A stretch of 64,000 nt of DNA. Source: Deinandra increscens subsp. villosa (taxonomy: Eukaryota; Streptophyta; Magnoliopsida; Asterales; Asteraceae). The DNA is taken from positions 102,414,124-102,478,123 of the forward strand of contig JBCNJP010000025.1 in NCBI GenBank assembly GCA_039602395.1. The letters are read 5' to 3'. This document shows positions 13,001 to 24,861 of this stretch, piece by piece (positions within the stretch are counted from its first letter, which is position 1; the number at the start of each line of letters is the position of its first letter). Made by a program: the position numbers and the translations under genes. The notes beneath the pieces are model-generated. The model was not told where the DNA came from, did no database searches, and worked only from the letters and a program-made list of their open reading frames with translations.

Positions 13001-13236
13001 TTTTCAATTGTTAATTGAAACTGGCTACTGTAGCATTTCACGGGCAAGTAGACATACAAACAATATCACTTACAACTTTACCTCTGATAATGTTATTAGC
13101 TGCATTCGGTATACAAAAGTTGCTTATTACACAAGCTGAAGAGATATAATAATTTGGACCCAAAAACAGAAGTTGTTGCTTATGATGAAGGGTCATCCCA
13201 TTTAGTGAGAACGATTCGTTCTCAAATTCAGTCATT
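10030..13236. repeat. Tandem array of about six units carrying a KAS exon (-) and a plant-mobile-domain exon (+)
   Basis: The spacing of the landmark atttcacgggcaagtagaca between successive units is about 613, 626, 454, 595 and 623 bp. Each full unit holds, left to right: gcatcatgtcctgtaagatt, an intron-like spacer, the KAS exon (antisense), a T-rich spacer, and a + strand exon starting after ttaacag. The third unit has lost about 150 bp, which removes the first half of its + strand exon. Units are visibly diverged by substitutions and indels, so the array is not recent. The last unit (rightmost) lacks the + strand exon. Confidence 0.88.
10427..12880 (+). pseudogene. Plant mobile domain (PMD) exon fragments, five copies
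   Basis: After a splice-acceptor-like ttaacag, copies at about 10429-10612, 11044-11225, 12114-12290 and 12714-12880 read in the style NWLPYDEVIG...SGSASW...YMIYWDVAEFHSP..ALRQFG. A half copy sits at 11567-11690. The pattern W.PY..V..LL.E....G...W....I.....EFH....LRQFG..Q matches the end of the plant mobile domain (MAIN/MAIL-type and transposon-derived 'aminotransferase-like' proteins). Copies 1 and 5 stay open. Copy 2 has a 1-bp deletion and copy 4 a TAG in place of TGG. With no N-terminal part visible, these are exon fragments, not genes. The domain call is from pattern recall and is moderately sure. Confidence 0.65.
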
Positions 13237-14857
13237 ACTAGACAGCCATGTAGTATGTATTTGTGTCGTTTTTTTTTTGACACATTCACTATTTATTATG
13301 ATTTTATTTATCTATTTTTTATTTTTATCTACACTAATAGTTTATTTGTTAAAAAAGTTTTAATTTGTATATTATTTGATGTATATATGTTTAGGTATAA
13401 CTGAGACATTTTATTGGGTATGACATGTAAAGTAATAGTTAGCCGATAGACACCCCAAGCGTATACCCGATATTCGGTGGTATGCCCAATACCAACGAGT
13501 TAATACATGCATACCCACGGGTTTTGAATTAGATACGATACAAACTTTTATAATATTGTATGGGCTTGGGATTACTCAAACACGTCCCTGACCCGACTCA
13601 TTTCCATCTCTATATGGAGAAGAGGTAGTGTGGTATTTATAAGTGGCGGAATTGTTTTTATTTGTTTTAGTTATTATTTATCAGTAGGAAATGATAGAAA
13701 TACTATAAAAATAAATAATTAAATAATATAAATATAAATAAATAATACTTTATATTAAATAATTCAAAATAAAAAAAATCATTATAAAGCTCTATAAAAA
13801 CCACAACTTCTTCTCTTCACTTTACACCATATATTCTCATCACTCCTTCCATCTCAACTAAAATATTCCATCTCTCATTTAAATTATCCATCGAAAATGA
13901 CAAACCGTCATGGTAAAGAGGTCGGTGATGAAGAATATCACTCGCAACCAGCTCGGAAATTTCCGGAAATTATATATTTTTGAAGAATTGAGAAGTCCAC
14001 GTAAAAGAATCAGGGAACCTTCCATTAAATGGGGAGAAAGCACTAAAAAAACTCATGGGAGAACCCACCAGGTAGCAAGTAATGTTGTTGCGTTCTATAA
14101 AGACATGGATACTCCTTACTACTATTCTATGTTCTATGTTTTTCGATGATATGACACTTGACTGTGAGTTTTACGGTACTTTGCTTGGCTACCAATAAAA
14201 CGGTGTACTCTGGCCAATGATAACTAATATATATATATATATTAAATTCTATATATATAAGTCAAATAATATATGTTTTATTTGCTACCATTATTTGTGT
14301 TGCACCACATTGAATGTTGGGTTAAGCGAATGATACGTGTACGTGCTCCACTCCTACACAATAGTAGAAAAATGGACCATCATTGGTACACTAGATAATC
14401 CTACCACTTGAATATAGAGAATACTTGTGTCTAGAAGGTCCGAAGATAGCCGCCAAATATGCCAACAACACGAATGAGCTATCCCTCTGTTTTGGGAGGT
14501 TAATTATGTGTACTTTCCATGTTACATTAGGGATGTGGAGGAAATGTTACTTGTTCGAATTGACCTGCGGAAAATGGAGTTGTTTCAGTACCAGTCAAAT
14601 CATAGTTATAGTTGTTTTTTAGTTATGCATCGGAGGACATGTTTCATCATCTTTTTTGGCGGGTCAGATTGTCTTTTTTGCTAGACATTTGAAGCGGTTT
14701 GAAAAATAAAAAAAATAATGCATTAGTTACCCTTTTTCCATCTTTTATAACCAAATTAGAGATCAAAGAAAAAAGTGTTTCATGTTAGCCCCACCGATGT
14801 GGTTTTAAAACATTGTGGAAATCTCGGTTCTTATCTTGGGATTCTTATTTTTGGTAG
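13237..14857. other. Gene-free stretch with a decayed small ORF
   Basis: A promoter-like layout is visible: ctctataaaaacc near 13790, a C/T-rich leader and ATG at 13897. The frame (MTNRHGKEVGDEEYHSQPAR...) stops after 28 codons, and frame 13910-14149 continues a similar composition. This looks like the frameshifted remnant of a small gene or transposon ORF of unknown type. The piece 13440-13620 (acccgatattcggt, acccacgggttttg) resembles a common dispersed plant repeat but cannot be bounded. (TA)n occurs at 14226-14243. Confidence 0.3.
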
Positions 14858-15130
14858 TAAATTACACCAGAGTCCATGTGGTATGTCAAAATCATACTTT
14901 TAGTTTTTGAACTACTGAAATTACAGGAGTCCTCCAATTTTTACTTTCGTCTCATCCGAAGTCTCAGGGTTGGATGCCCATTAAAATTTTGTGTTATACT
15001 TTTTGAAATGATCATTATACCCCTACCCTTTTATTTAATAAAAAACAAATTAAATTTAATTAAACAAATCATGGGACCCACCTTCATTAACCACCCAACC
15101 ACCGCCAACAAACACCGTCGTCACCACCCA
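14858..15130. mobile_element. Mutator-like terminal sequence, single end
   Basis: The text taaattacaccagagtccatgtgg... followed by a low-complexity run and 'tataccccta' is of the same type as the ends at 6046 and 60515. No inverted partner was found. Probably the remnant of a degraded element. The open frame through it (14876-15160) has no recognisable family. Confidence 0.3.
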
Positions 15131-16972
15131 ACAGCGTTGCTGAACCTCACAACCACTTAAATGGAACACCCAAAACACACGTCGTTTGGATTTTGGAAAC
15201 ATAGAGGTAACGAAATTGCTTTGAAAGAATACGGGTAACGACATATAGGAACCTTTAGTTTCATTATCACCCTCGGTTTCAGATCAGGTAGCAAAGATGA
15301 TGGATGAAAATGATCATAAGGGTGGGCGGTATGGTTGTAGAAAAAAAATCTACAAACTTTACAACCAATAGGGTGTTGACACTAGGAAAGGGAAAAACTT
15401 TGTAGAAAAGTTTTGTAGAAATCGTTTTGTGGATGGTATGGTTTGTAGAAAATGTTTTAGGCAAACTATAGTATTTGAGTGGGTTAAAAAAATAAAAATA
15501 AAAATAAAAGGTGGTAACGGTCAAAAGACCGTTGGCAACGGTTTAATTTTCCTCGGCAACCTTCGGTAAAAGTTTATGGAAAAAAAATAGTTGGGAATGC
15601 CGAAATTGGTTTGCCGAAATGGGAGGAATGGGATGCCAAAAACACAATTATTATTATGTTATGTAACATGAAATAAAATATAAAAAAAAAGATTAACTAT
15701 ATTATGAATATATAGACTATTATTTATGTTCTCAAACGGATAAAAGAAAAGGGTTTAAAATGTAACTTCTAAGATACCAAAAACACCCAAAATGTTAATT
15801 CGTTTGGACCCCAAATTGTTTTAGCCGCCTCTAAATACGTGTTAAAGCATAATTTCAATATGGATGCTTGTTGTGATTCTTTAGTCCGCCCTTTGTCAAA
15901 TTGTCAAGCATCGCTACTCATGCACTAAGACCTAACAGAGAATTGTTGTGAGTTTGTGATCAAATCAATACACGCAATATCTATTTATTCTAGCATATGA
16001 GGGCAAAATAGTTTGAAAAACGACTTCAAACGATTACTATATAGCCACCTATAAGCGGCTAACTTTTTGCTACGGTAAAAAAATATTAATTGATCTTTAA
16101 CAGTTTTTAAAAACAGGTTCTTTCCAAACCGATTTCTAACTGTTTTGTAGTATGAAATGTTAAACCGGTTCCTAACCCATGATTTGTGTTGGTTCCAAAC
16201 TAGTTTTTAGTAAAACCCAATCCTAGCGGCTCTTAAACCAATTTACCAACCAATATTGTTTGAAAAAAACAGTTTTCTATGCACCTATAGTTGAGAGTGC
16301 TTTGTCACTATTATAAACCCGTAAAAAATGGCTCAAGAACTAATGGTTTTATTCAAATGATTCAAATTAAATGATTCGGTTTCAAAAGCTTAAAGCTTTT
16401 AGAATTGTTATCATAAAAAACCTATTAAATAAAACCCTAAATTCTCATTATGCTAGTAAACGGGTAACCAAAATTAAACTCCTACAAAATAAGAAAATCA
16501 AATAATACTAAAAGGATGGATAATAACCAACAATAAATTACTACAAAATAAGGAAATTAAATAATACTAAAAAGATATAGATTTATCAATATCTTTGGTC
16601 AATCCATGGACCAGATACGGCTCCGAAACGTGCCAACGAGTCAATACCCGGGTCAAAACGACCGCTCAAAGATAAAAATACCCTTGTTTTCATGTTGTAA
16701 TTTTTATTTCAGAAAAATAATGGATGTAAAAGTTATGAATGTTTAAAAAATAGGGAAACTTAATATAAAGTCAAAAAGATGACTAAGACTAAATTGTCTC
16801 TTCTTCCTTATTAATTAGATTAAAGATCCAATGAATAAGATAGCTTCTTAGCGTTCTTACTCAAACAAAACTTCTTATTTAAACCTCTCTCTCTATTTAT
16901 ATATCACCAAATGAACAATAACTACGTTGTTTATATGATAAAAATATTCATTAATTAGTTTTAAACTATATT
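15131..16972. other. Gene-free AT-rich stretch
   Basis: No gene or bounded element can be supported. 15300-15660 contains repeated ggtatggtttgtag / cgaaattggtttgccgaaat words that may be a decayed MITE. Confidence 0.45.
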
Positions 16973-17533
16973 CAGGAGTGGATCTAGAATAAAAATTCAG
17001 GGGTAGAGCTAAAAAAAATTCAGGGGTAGAGCTAAAAAAAAATTGTCAGGACTAACGGGAGTTCGGAGGCAGCGCCACCAAGAAAAGCGTGGTCCAAGGG
17101 CGTAGCCCCTCGCTGAGGACAAACTTTTTAATTTTGGAGAAAAGTCCTTTATTAAAAATGAATCAGAATTTTATGTCTAAATTGAAATTGCATTAAGTTA
17201 AATTTGAGGGGCCAAAATATGTCAGTTTCCAAAGGTCGATAGAGTTTTGTTATCCATTTTATTTGTTTTACTTCACCCCCTAAACTTACAACTTGTATTT
17301 CTAAATTGCACAAACTTGTTTGTTGTTCGGTTTTAATTAATTAACGGATTTTTGATCATTTTTACATGATGGGATTTAAATAATAACCATACAAATGTTC
17401 GAGGGGTAGCGTAAAATATTTTCAGGGGTAACAAATTACCGAAAACGTAAAAATAAACTTAAAAATCCCACATCACGGTAAAAGTTTAAGGGTAGTGGAC
17501 GCTAGCCCCGCCCATAGAGTAGGTCCGCCCCTG
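16973..17533. mobile_element. hAT-type MITE (CAG-GGCGGATC family), copy 1
   Basis: Begins caggagtggatctag and ends gtaggtccgcccctg. These are imperfect inverted repeats of the widespread plant CAGGGGCGGATCCAG terminus. A perfect 8-bp TSD, actatatt, flanks it at 16965-16972 and 17534-17541, as expected for hAT transposition. It is non-coding. A 27-bp segment near the left end (ttcaggggtagagctaaaaa) is directly repeated. Confidence 0.85.
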
Positions 17534-19171
17534 ACTATATTATTAGAATTAATAAAAATATATTTTCTCGTCTTAGTGTCTTACATTATAAGCTCTATGA
17601 TCAACACTATAATGAAAACATCAAGTTCTTTTTTATATAACAGCGAAAACATCAAGTTCGTATAGAAATTGAAAACTCACTTGCAGTTTATCTTTGTTAG
17701 CCTACGTTTGGGATGGATTAAAAGATATCATGTGGGTTCCGGTTTTCATTTTTTTTTTAATTTAATGATTGAACCAACTCAAGTCATGTATTGTCGTGAA
17801 CCATCTACAAATCTATCGAGAGTCTAAAAAAACTCATAGTAATGTGTTGTGACCCTCTTTAAAAGATAGCGCTGTCAAAAGTAAATCGACTGGCTTTAAT
17901 GGTAGCTGGTAATGAATAAAAACTTGAGACTGAAAGGTCATAAGTTGAATCCCTGTGTCTAACAAGTTTTACCACTCCACCGCTTGTGAATGTGGGTTCT
18001 CCGTGAAATGGGCTCAACAACTTCTACTGGACCGGGCTCTCGTAAGGAGCTCTTTTTGCCCAATGACCTCCCTACAGGAGTCAAGACTTTGTTTGCAGGA
18101 GTCAAGGCTTGTTTGTTAGTTGTTCAAGAAGATTGTATTGTCGTCAACCATCTACAAATCTATCAGGGGTCTCAAAAACTCATTGCATCTAAGACCTATG
18201 ATAAATGTGTTCAGAGTCGGTGTTAGGGTGGCGCATCATCAGCAATTGCGCGGGGCCCAACCCATTTAGAGACACAACAAATTATTCTATCCATTATATA
18301 TATACTAGGCTCAGTCTAGATTTTTTTTTTTGATCCATTAAAGGGGCACTTTTTTTCCCGTGTCGGGCCAATTTTTTTTTTTGACTTTCTCAGAAACGGC
18401 TCTGAATGTGTTTTGCATTAAAATTAGTGGACTGAGTTAGCCATACGTTCTAAAAAAATTTACAGACCCTACCATGTTTTCATCAATCTAAAAATGAATC
18501 TTGTTTTAAACGGCTAACGAATCTCTTGGAAAACCAATGGAGTATTTACATCAGTTGAACTAATTTTAGAAAAAAATTCATATCCACAAGCCGGGGGGGG
18601 GGGGGGGGTAAAAACCTGAAAGCTTAGGGATCGAACTTGTAACCTCTCAGTCTCAAGTCTTTCTTCATCGTGAATAACACTTACATTATTGTTAATACAG
18701 GGAGATAGAAACATTAAATATAAAACTAGATACTAGATATGATTTAAATTGACGTCTTAACTACGTGGATTATTGCATAACATTATTGCTTTTATATGTT
18801 GAGAATCGTTTCGGTAATATAATAGATGTTTTTCGACAATATAATTTAACAATGCATTCACAATGGTTCATTTAAGAAAAATTACCAATATAAAAATTAG
18901 TTAGAAAACTGTTTCAAGCATCGTTTATTTTACGCTCGTCTTTTTTCTTTTTTTTTTAAATCAATCTCTATATGCATACGCTGTCTATGTGCCATTTGTA
19001 AATTTGCAATTGGAACTAGATCGAGTTGTTTAATAAAAAACTAAATTTAAGAGAAAAAAGTGTCATAAACATGCTTTAATACACAAATTAAAACGAGTTA
19101 TAACCTACATATTAATCTTTTATAGGCATGCTCATCTATATCTATATCTACCTATCTACCTATCTACCTAT
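17534..19171. other. Gene-free stretch with a diverged direct repeat and a SINE-like piece
   Basis: About 60 bp around 17788-17845 (accatctacaaatctatc) recurs at about 18137-18195 with differences. Between them, 17895-17970 has tRNA-like words (aatggtagctgg and gttgaatccctg) that could be box A and box B of an old SINE. A poly-G run lies at 18593-18609. No coding region is recognised. Confidence 0.35.
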
Positions 19172-22100
19172 TCTAATAAAGAAGAATCCACACAAGGATT
19201 TTCTGCCACGTGTCAATGTTTGTAGGCTGCCTGAGCCTGCCGCGTGGTCCTTTTTCTCTTCATGTATTTCAATCGACGCCCTCTCCTTGCCCTTCAATCT
19301 AGCCGTTTCTAACTATGAATTCAGTTGCCCTTCAATTTCGATTTTATATTTAAAGCACCTTGGAGTCGCATAGACTTTTAAACTGAAGCTTTCATGTTTG
19401 GAGTTCAATCGCCGGAGAATCGACAGAGATTTAAGAAATAGCCTTTGATTGCGATGCTACAGGACCGCCCACCGTCATTTACGAGTCTTCCTCTTGGAGT
19501 CCAGTTCCTCAAAATACCGCCAAACATCCTTCATTCTTATGACTCCTTTTGGTCCAGAATTTCAATCGCCACCTTCAACTTGAAATTTGAATCGGCAGCC
19601 TTCAACTTGGAATTCAGTCGTCGCCCAAACTTTCAAATCCTTCAACTTCGGTATTCAATTTGCACTTTCACGCCAAAAAAAATCCAAACCCTAAAAGAAC
19701 AGCGATTGGCGACCGAGAGGGAGTACATTTACAGTAGATGCTTTGGGATTAGTCGTTCTTCGTATACAAGGTATTTGGCTCTCTCAACCATTATACATCA
19801 TGTTTTTATACCTCTTTGATTTGCGCCTTCTTCCCCTAATCAAACACTGATTTCAGTTGTTTATGTCTCACTGGGATTGATATCAATTAGGGATCATTTG
19901 TTCCTTAAGCAATGCCGTTGGTGAATTCTTATCTTTCAACTTTTTTGTTTTTTTTTTTGTTTTTTTTGTTTTTTTTTTTGTCAATGATTTTTATTGAACT
20001 TAAACTGATTTAAGGTTTTGATTTGCCACTCTACTGTGTTGATTATCTGAAATAAAGGATCAATCGTCTACTTCAGTTACTCAATTGGAGTTTAAATCCC
20101 AGCCTTCATGTAATGGGGATTCCAATCGCATCATCGCTCAAAGCTCAAAGCTCAAATCTCAAATCTGGCATTTTAAGTGGGGATTTCAATCGTACGTCAT
20201 TCTCACGCAAAACTCTTCTTCGAGCTTTGTTGTTACTCACCTTCCTGGTTCATCATTTCAAGATTGAAGATTATGGATCCTTAGTCTATTGATTTCCACA
20301 AGTATGTCTTCTCTATTGATTTGGGATTTGAATTTAACCCTAACATCGATCGATCGATTGCTATATATGTGTCTGAAGCTAAAAATTCCATTTGATTATG
20401 TCTTTCATGGTGTAAGTGAGTTTGGCTTCTGTTTTGCATTCAACCTAAATTTGATGCATGTGCTTTGTAGGTTATGGTTAAAAGAAGCTGCTTGATTTGT
20501 ATATGGGATTGCCGGTAAAAGAGTGATAAGGGCATAAGCAATTTTATGACAATCCCTAGCACCCCTAGCAATGAAATAGGTTTCTAATGCCACTAATTAA
20601 TTGTAGAAAATTATTTAATGCTTTCTTAATTGATTTTTTCTTGCCATATCGGGTTTTAATGTTTCCCTACTAAGCTAATCATTTTCTTTCACAACAAAAA
20701 CATGGTTTTTATGGATAAAGGTGTAAAAGAGAAGCTTGTAACTCATGTGTCACATTTGGAAATCAGCATTTTCATGGATGTATAACTTTCACTTATTGAA
20801 GTTATTGATCAAATCTTATCCTTTAAAAAGATAGCAAATCTTTTGTTTACTTTTCTTTGATCTCGCACAGATTCTTTGTAACCCTAAAGTTTAGGTGTGA
20901 CACCGAGTTTTAGTCACTTGCACATCTCGAATTTGAATGTGAACGAAGATTTGTAAGTTCATTGTTCTAAGAACATTTTTAGGTACTTAAGCTTTGAATT
21001 TGGTATTTTGTTTCCACAGTTATAATCAAGAAGCACTGCTGATTATAAATTTGGAAATCCATCTATCTCCTTTGAGCCCAATCTGCAAGGTACATCCCTT
21101 TCCTGATGCTCTTAATGTACCTCATCTCATGTTATGTTAGGAAACCAATCTGTCTACTTCTCATAATAAATTTCTCAATGTATGATTTTATTTGTAATTT
21201 CAAGTACTAATTTGCTTAAAGTCTGGTTGAATTTCTTATTAGGTTTCCTTTTTTGTTGATTTCTGAGTTTATCCATTGACTTCTTTTTGTTTCTTAAGCG
21301 TCCAGAGTCCAGCTTTTGAGGAATCAGGTATTCGTATTGTGTTAACTTTAGTTTATTTGCATCGCTGTGGAAATTGATTGAATAACTACTAAATCTTGAT
21401 TACAGAATAACTGTTGATCCTAATTAATATCTATTGTTATAATTGTATTGTGTATTCTATTCATTGACTGTAGTAATTGGTTCTGTAATCTACATCATAT
21501 GGTGAGTACTCAACTTCTAAAATTGGTTCTTTAACCTGATTCATGATTACACTGTTTCTTAGTTTGTGTGTTTTAGGTTAGTGTTTGTACTCTTCAAATT
21601 AAAAAATTGATTTCAAGTAGCATGTGAGCATTTGTACCGTAATTTAAAATCTCAACAAAATGATAAGCACACATACATACAAATGTTTTACTCATGGCAA
21701 TTTCCTTGCTCTTTTGCTGACTTTTCACTCCTTATTTGATGGTTTTACCACCACTTCGAACTATAAATAAAAAGAATCCGGATGCATTGTGTCGCCACTC
21801 GATGAATCTCTGAAAAAAACATAATTGTAGGTATATGATGTCGCTCCTTGTACAAGAACTCACTTGTAACATGACAATTCTTGCTCATGCTGCGAGGATG
21901 ACTCAAAAGAAGGATTCTTTGGGTTAGCCTCTGATTCTATTGTGCCTTATCTTGTCACTTGTGCATTTAATAAGAAAACTATCTAAACTCACGTGCACAT
22001 TTAATTCTGAAAAGCTTACTTTCTTCATGCTAAGTGTAACATGGTTTCATTGTTAATATTAACCTGTGATATGTTGTTGTGAGTAGTCTCTCCTTTCTTT

Positions 22101-23129
22101 TGGCTGACCATTTGGTTATATAGAATTGTATTTTTTTTATTACAGTTTTAGGATGGCATCTAAGCCACAAAGCTTTGTAGGTTGTAGCTGGTATTGTAAA
22201 TAGATTATTGGAGGTGAACTCAACCCTTTAGGCTTTAGGCCCCTAAAGTGCCTCGACCAATCAGAAAAAGAATCAGGAAGATCTAGAAGATTGAATAGTT
22301 GGTAAATCAGATAAAATTAGGTGGGTCGGGTCTATTGGGTAAAAAGGATTGTAAGTTTCAGATTGTTTAGACTTATGTATAAACAGTTAGGACATCTAAG
22401 CTGCAAAGTTTGTAGGTTCTTATTATGGTATTGGTTAAAAGCATCAATTTCAATCCTCTTATTTGTAGGTTTTTATTATGTTTCAGTGTACTATTATAAC
22501 ATTCAATTTTATGTGATCATACCACAACTAATGTAACCACACCAAAATTTCATAGTTAACGGTCTTTTTAGTCATTCTATTTCAAGGTATAAAGATGGAG
22601 AATATGACAAAACTGAAGAAGGAATTTAATTACACAAGTTTGTGAAAAGGTTTGAGAGACAAATTCACAAATTTACGGTAAAGAGCATTTGAGGACGCAA
22701 AAGCTACAAGGCATTTGAAGGATGACAAATAGATTGCAATCTAACCTTTTCCACCACAACTGTCATGACTTTTCCACCATAGTTGTCATGATAAATTATT
22801 TCTTTCTTATTATATAACCCATGTAACACAGGTTTTTAAGAGGTTTGACACAACCACAACATTAGTGCTCTTTATTAGCTTAGTACTCGTCATTTTAACA
22901 TGTTGGAAACTTAGAACATATAAATTTTATAGTAATTTTACTCATTTCCGTACATTTAGAATGTATGCTCATCGTTGAGCCCTTATTCTTGATGTTGCAG
23001 GCATGCATTTTTTTTGAGAAGTTAGATGTACATAACAAATTCACAAATTCACGGTATAAAAGTTTTTATGTCACATTTTACTTCAATTGATCCAACTCAT
23101 CCCGTGTATCACACGGGTTACAAACCTAG
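19172..23129 (+). mobile_element. Helitron-like element, inner copy
   Basis: The 3' end has the Helitron signature: a 7-bp-stem hairpin cccgtgtatcacacggg (23101-23117), then ttacaaac and CTAG (23126-23129), followed by a T. The 5' end is less certain; ttctaataaagaagaatcca near 19171 followed by gccacgtgtcaatg resembles starts of non-autonomous plant Helitrons. The interior (20 to 22.9 kb) is AT-rich, with intron-like stretches and a diverged duplication (22145-22200 and 22380-22425), but no Rep/helicase domain. It is therefore non-autonomous, perhaps carrying gene fragments I cannot identify. Confidence 0.55.
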
Positions 23130-24427
23130 TACTATATAAAAGAAAAGATTGATGCTGAGGTGGCATCACCACAGCCCTCCTCAACATCATTTTCCCGCCT
23201 AAATCACTCCTCTTATTTACACGCTAATCTTATCAAATACGCCATCCATATTTGTTTATCCGCTACCCCAAAAAACCCCTTAAATCACGCCTCACTCTCT
23301 TTCATCCAATATCCGGCGTTTCATCTTCATCACAGAGATTCATCTTCATTCGAGCGATCCGGTGATCTCATCGAAGATCGATTGAATCTTCCGTGAGGTA
23401 ACCTATCTATTTGTTTGAGAACAGGAGATCTATATGATTCATCTTCGGTTTCCATCATCATCTGTCGTCAAAAGAAAAGGCGATCCTTCTGAAGATCTCT
23501 TCGGAGTTTCCGCCGATTTGCGACCTAGGTATTTGCTTTTCCGGGTAATAACAAATGTAGCTTTAAAATATACAGCTTCTACACATTTAATTGGGTTTAA
23601 ATCGATCCATTTCTAATTGCTTTCAAAAACATTAATGTTTGCAAACTTTAATCGATCCTTTCTATTTTCATTTTCTGTTCTTAATTTTTTAGTCTGATGA
23701 AGAAGAAGAATGAGAAATCTGTGCGGTAAAGACGATGGAGTTTTGTCATTGTAGATAAGGAAGGAAAAGTCCCTATTATCATCTCTATAAAGCAAGAACA
23801 GTAGATATAAAATTTGACGGGCAAACCTTTGGTTCAATGGAGGATGCCCAGTAAGTTGGTTCTACTCACACAAATCATCCTAATTTTATTGTATCTAACA
23901 ATCAAAAATTTGTTTTAAATTGTCAAAATTTGTAATATTTTTCCAGTGTAAAAACATCCTAAAGCTTGATTGAGATTGGTGTGTATATGGTTAATTTTTT
24001 TTGACGATTAAGGTAACAACTCAATGATTTGTGTTGCTATTTGATTGTTATTTCGACCAGAACTTGAGTTAGACCGTTGTACGGGTAAAGTAAGATTAAT
24101 AGTTTATGTTGAGTAAGCATTCTACATTCGAATCTACATTCTTGGGTTATTGACATTTTCTTTGCAGGATCTCAGGTTCAAAATCAGCAACAACAACAAG
24201 GGATTGTTGAAGGTATGGTTCGATTCCATCTTCCTAAATTTGTTTCCTTGATGTAAATTTTCAGTTGTTCTATGATCTTGACTATCTGGATGATTGGTAA
24301 GCTCTTAATTCTAACAAACAATCTAAGTTCAGTGCACTATGGCTCCTAATATATACAGATAATTTGATTATGGGGCCAAATCAAAAGTTGGAAAGGATCC
24401 AATCGATGATTTTTTGGCCTTTGATAA

Positions 24428-24755
24428 TGATAGGAAATGATCATAGCTCGGGGGGGAGTTTGTCAATTAAGGATAAGAAAAGGGTCATTAGGAAAAGTGG
24501 CTAATGAGTCATTATCAAGTTGTTATAAATAAGGGGTGTAGGGGGGCCTCATGGGTTAAGGGGGAATAAGTTTGTTAGAGTTGTTAGGCTCCTTTCTTCT
24601 AGAAAGTGAGAGAGGGATTCTCCCTGGTTATTTTCCTTTGTAATTTCCTTCTTTTGGTATCAATCTAGTTTCACTCTATTCATCATCATCGTCAATCATC
24701 ATCAACCAATACAGAATTCGATTACAGTTGCTAAACAGAAATCAAATACCTATCA
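24428..24755 (+). repeat. 5' LTR of the gag-protease-chromodomain element
   Basis: 328 bp with inverted tips TGATAGG...CCTATCA, preceded by the TSD gataa (24423-24427). A TATA-like ttataaat lies at 24523-24530. It differs from the 3' LTR at one position only (cttcttttgg against cttattttgg). The internal sequence after it starts ttggtccgacc, a possible but unusual primer-binding site. A G-run (cgggggggag) sits about 20 bp inside the LTR. Confidence 0.93.
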
Positions 24756-24861
24756 TTGGTCCGACCTGCCTTTTCCAGCACCTTCCATCGTTCGTCCTTC
24801 GTCCTTGCTCCTGTTTTGTTCACTTCCAACCTCCATCTCTGCTCCTTTTCTCTGTTTCACC

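Larger units (their letters stand above)
9838..13236 (-). pseudogene. KAS II-like (beta-ketoacyl-ACP synthase) pseudogene with amplified active-site exon
   Basis: On the - strand, six copies of one exon read GPNYSNSTACVTSN followed by FCIPNAANHIIRGE or close variants. This is the active-site region of plastid KAS II, where the Cys of TACATSN is the nucleophile in fatty-acid chain elongation. Copies lie at about 10123-10315, 10736-10945, 11362-11565, 11816-12005, 12411-12605 and 13034-13236. Downstream on the - strand come two single exons. One (about 9989-10028) reads MLIGGSDAVIIPI. The other (9838-9913) reads FVACIALSEINNDPTK and is joined to the first across an intron with GT-AG borders. 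In real KAS these follow directly (GGSDA.IIPIGLGGFVACRALSQ). Everything else (the N-terminal part and both catalytic histidines) is missing, so no enzyme can be made. Calling KAS II rather than KAS I rests on FCI.NAANHIIRGE. Confidence 0.82.

Noticed and set aside
9838..13236. Functional KAS II gene or gene cluster
   Set aside because: Only the active-site exon is repeated and two short exons follow; the N-terminal part and the histidine-containing C-terminal part are absent.
10030..13236. CRISPR-like or centromeric satellite array
   Set aside because: Plant DNA, units too long and carrying exon fragments with splice-like borders; neither interpretation fits.
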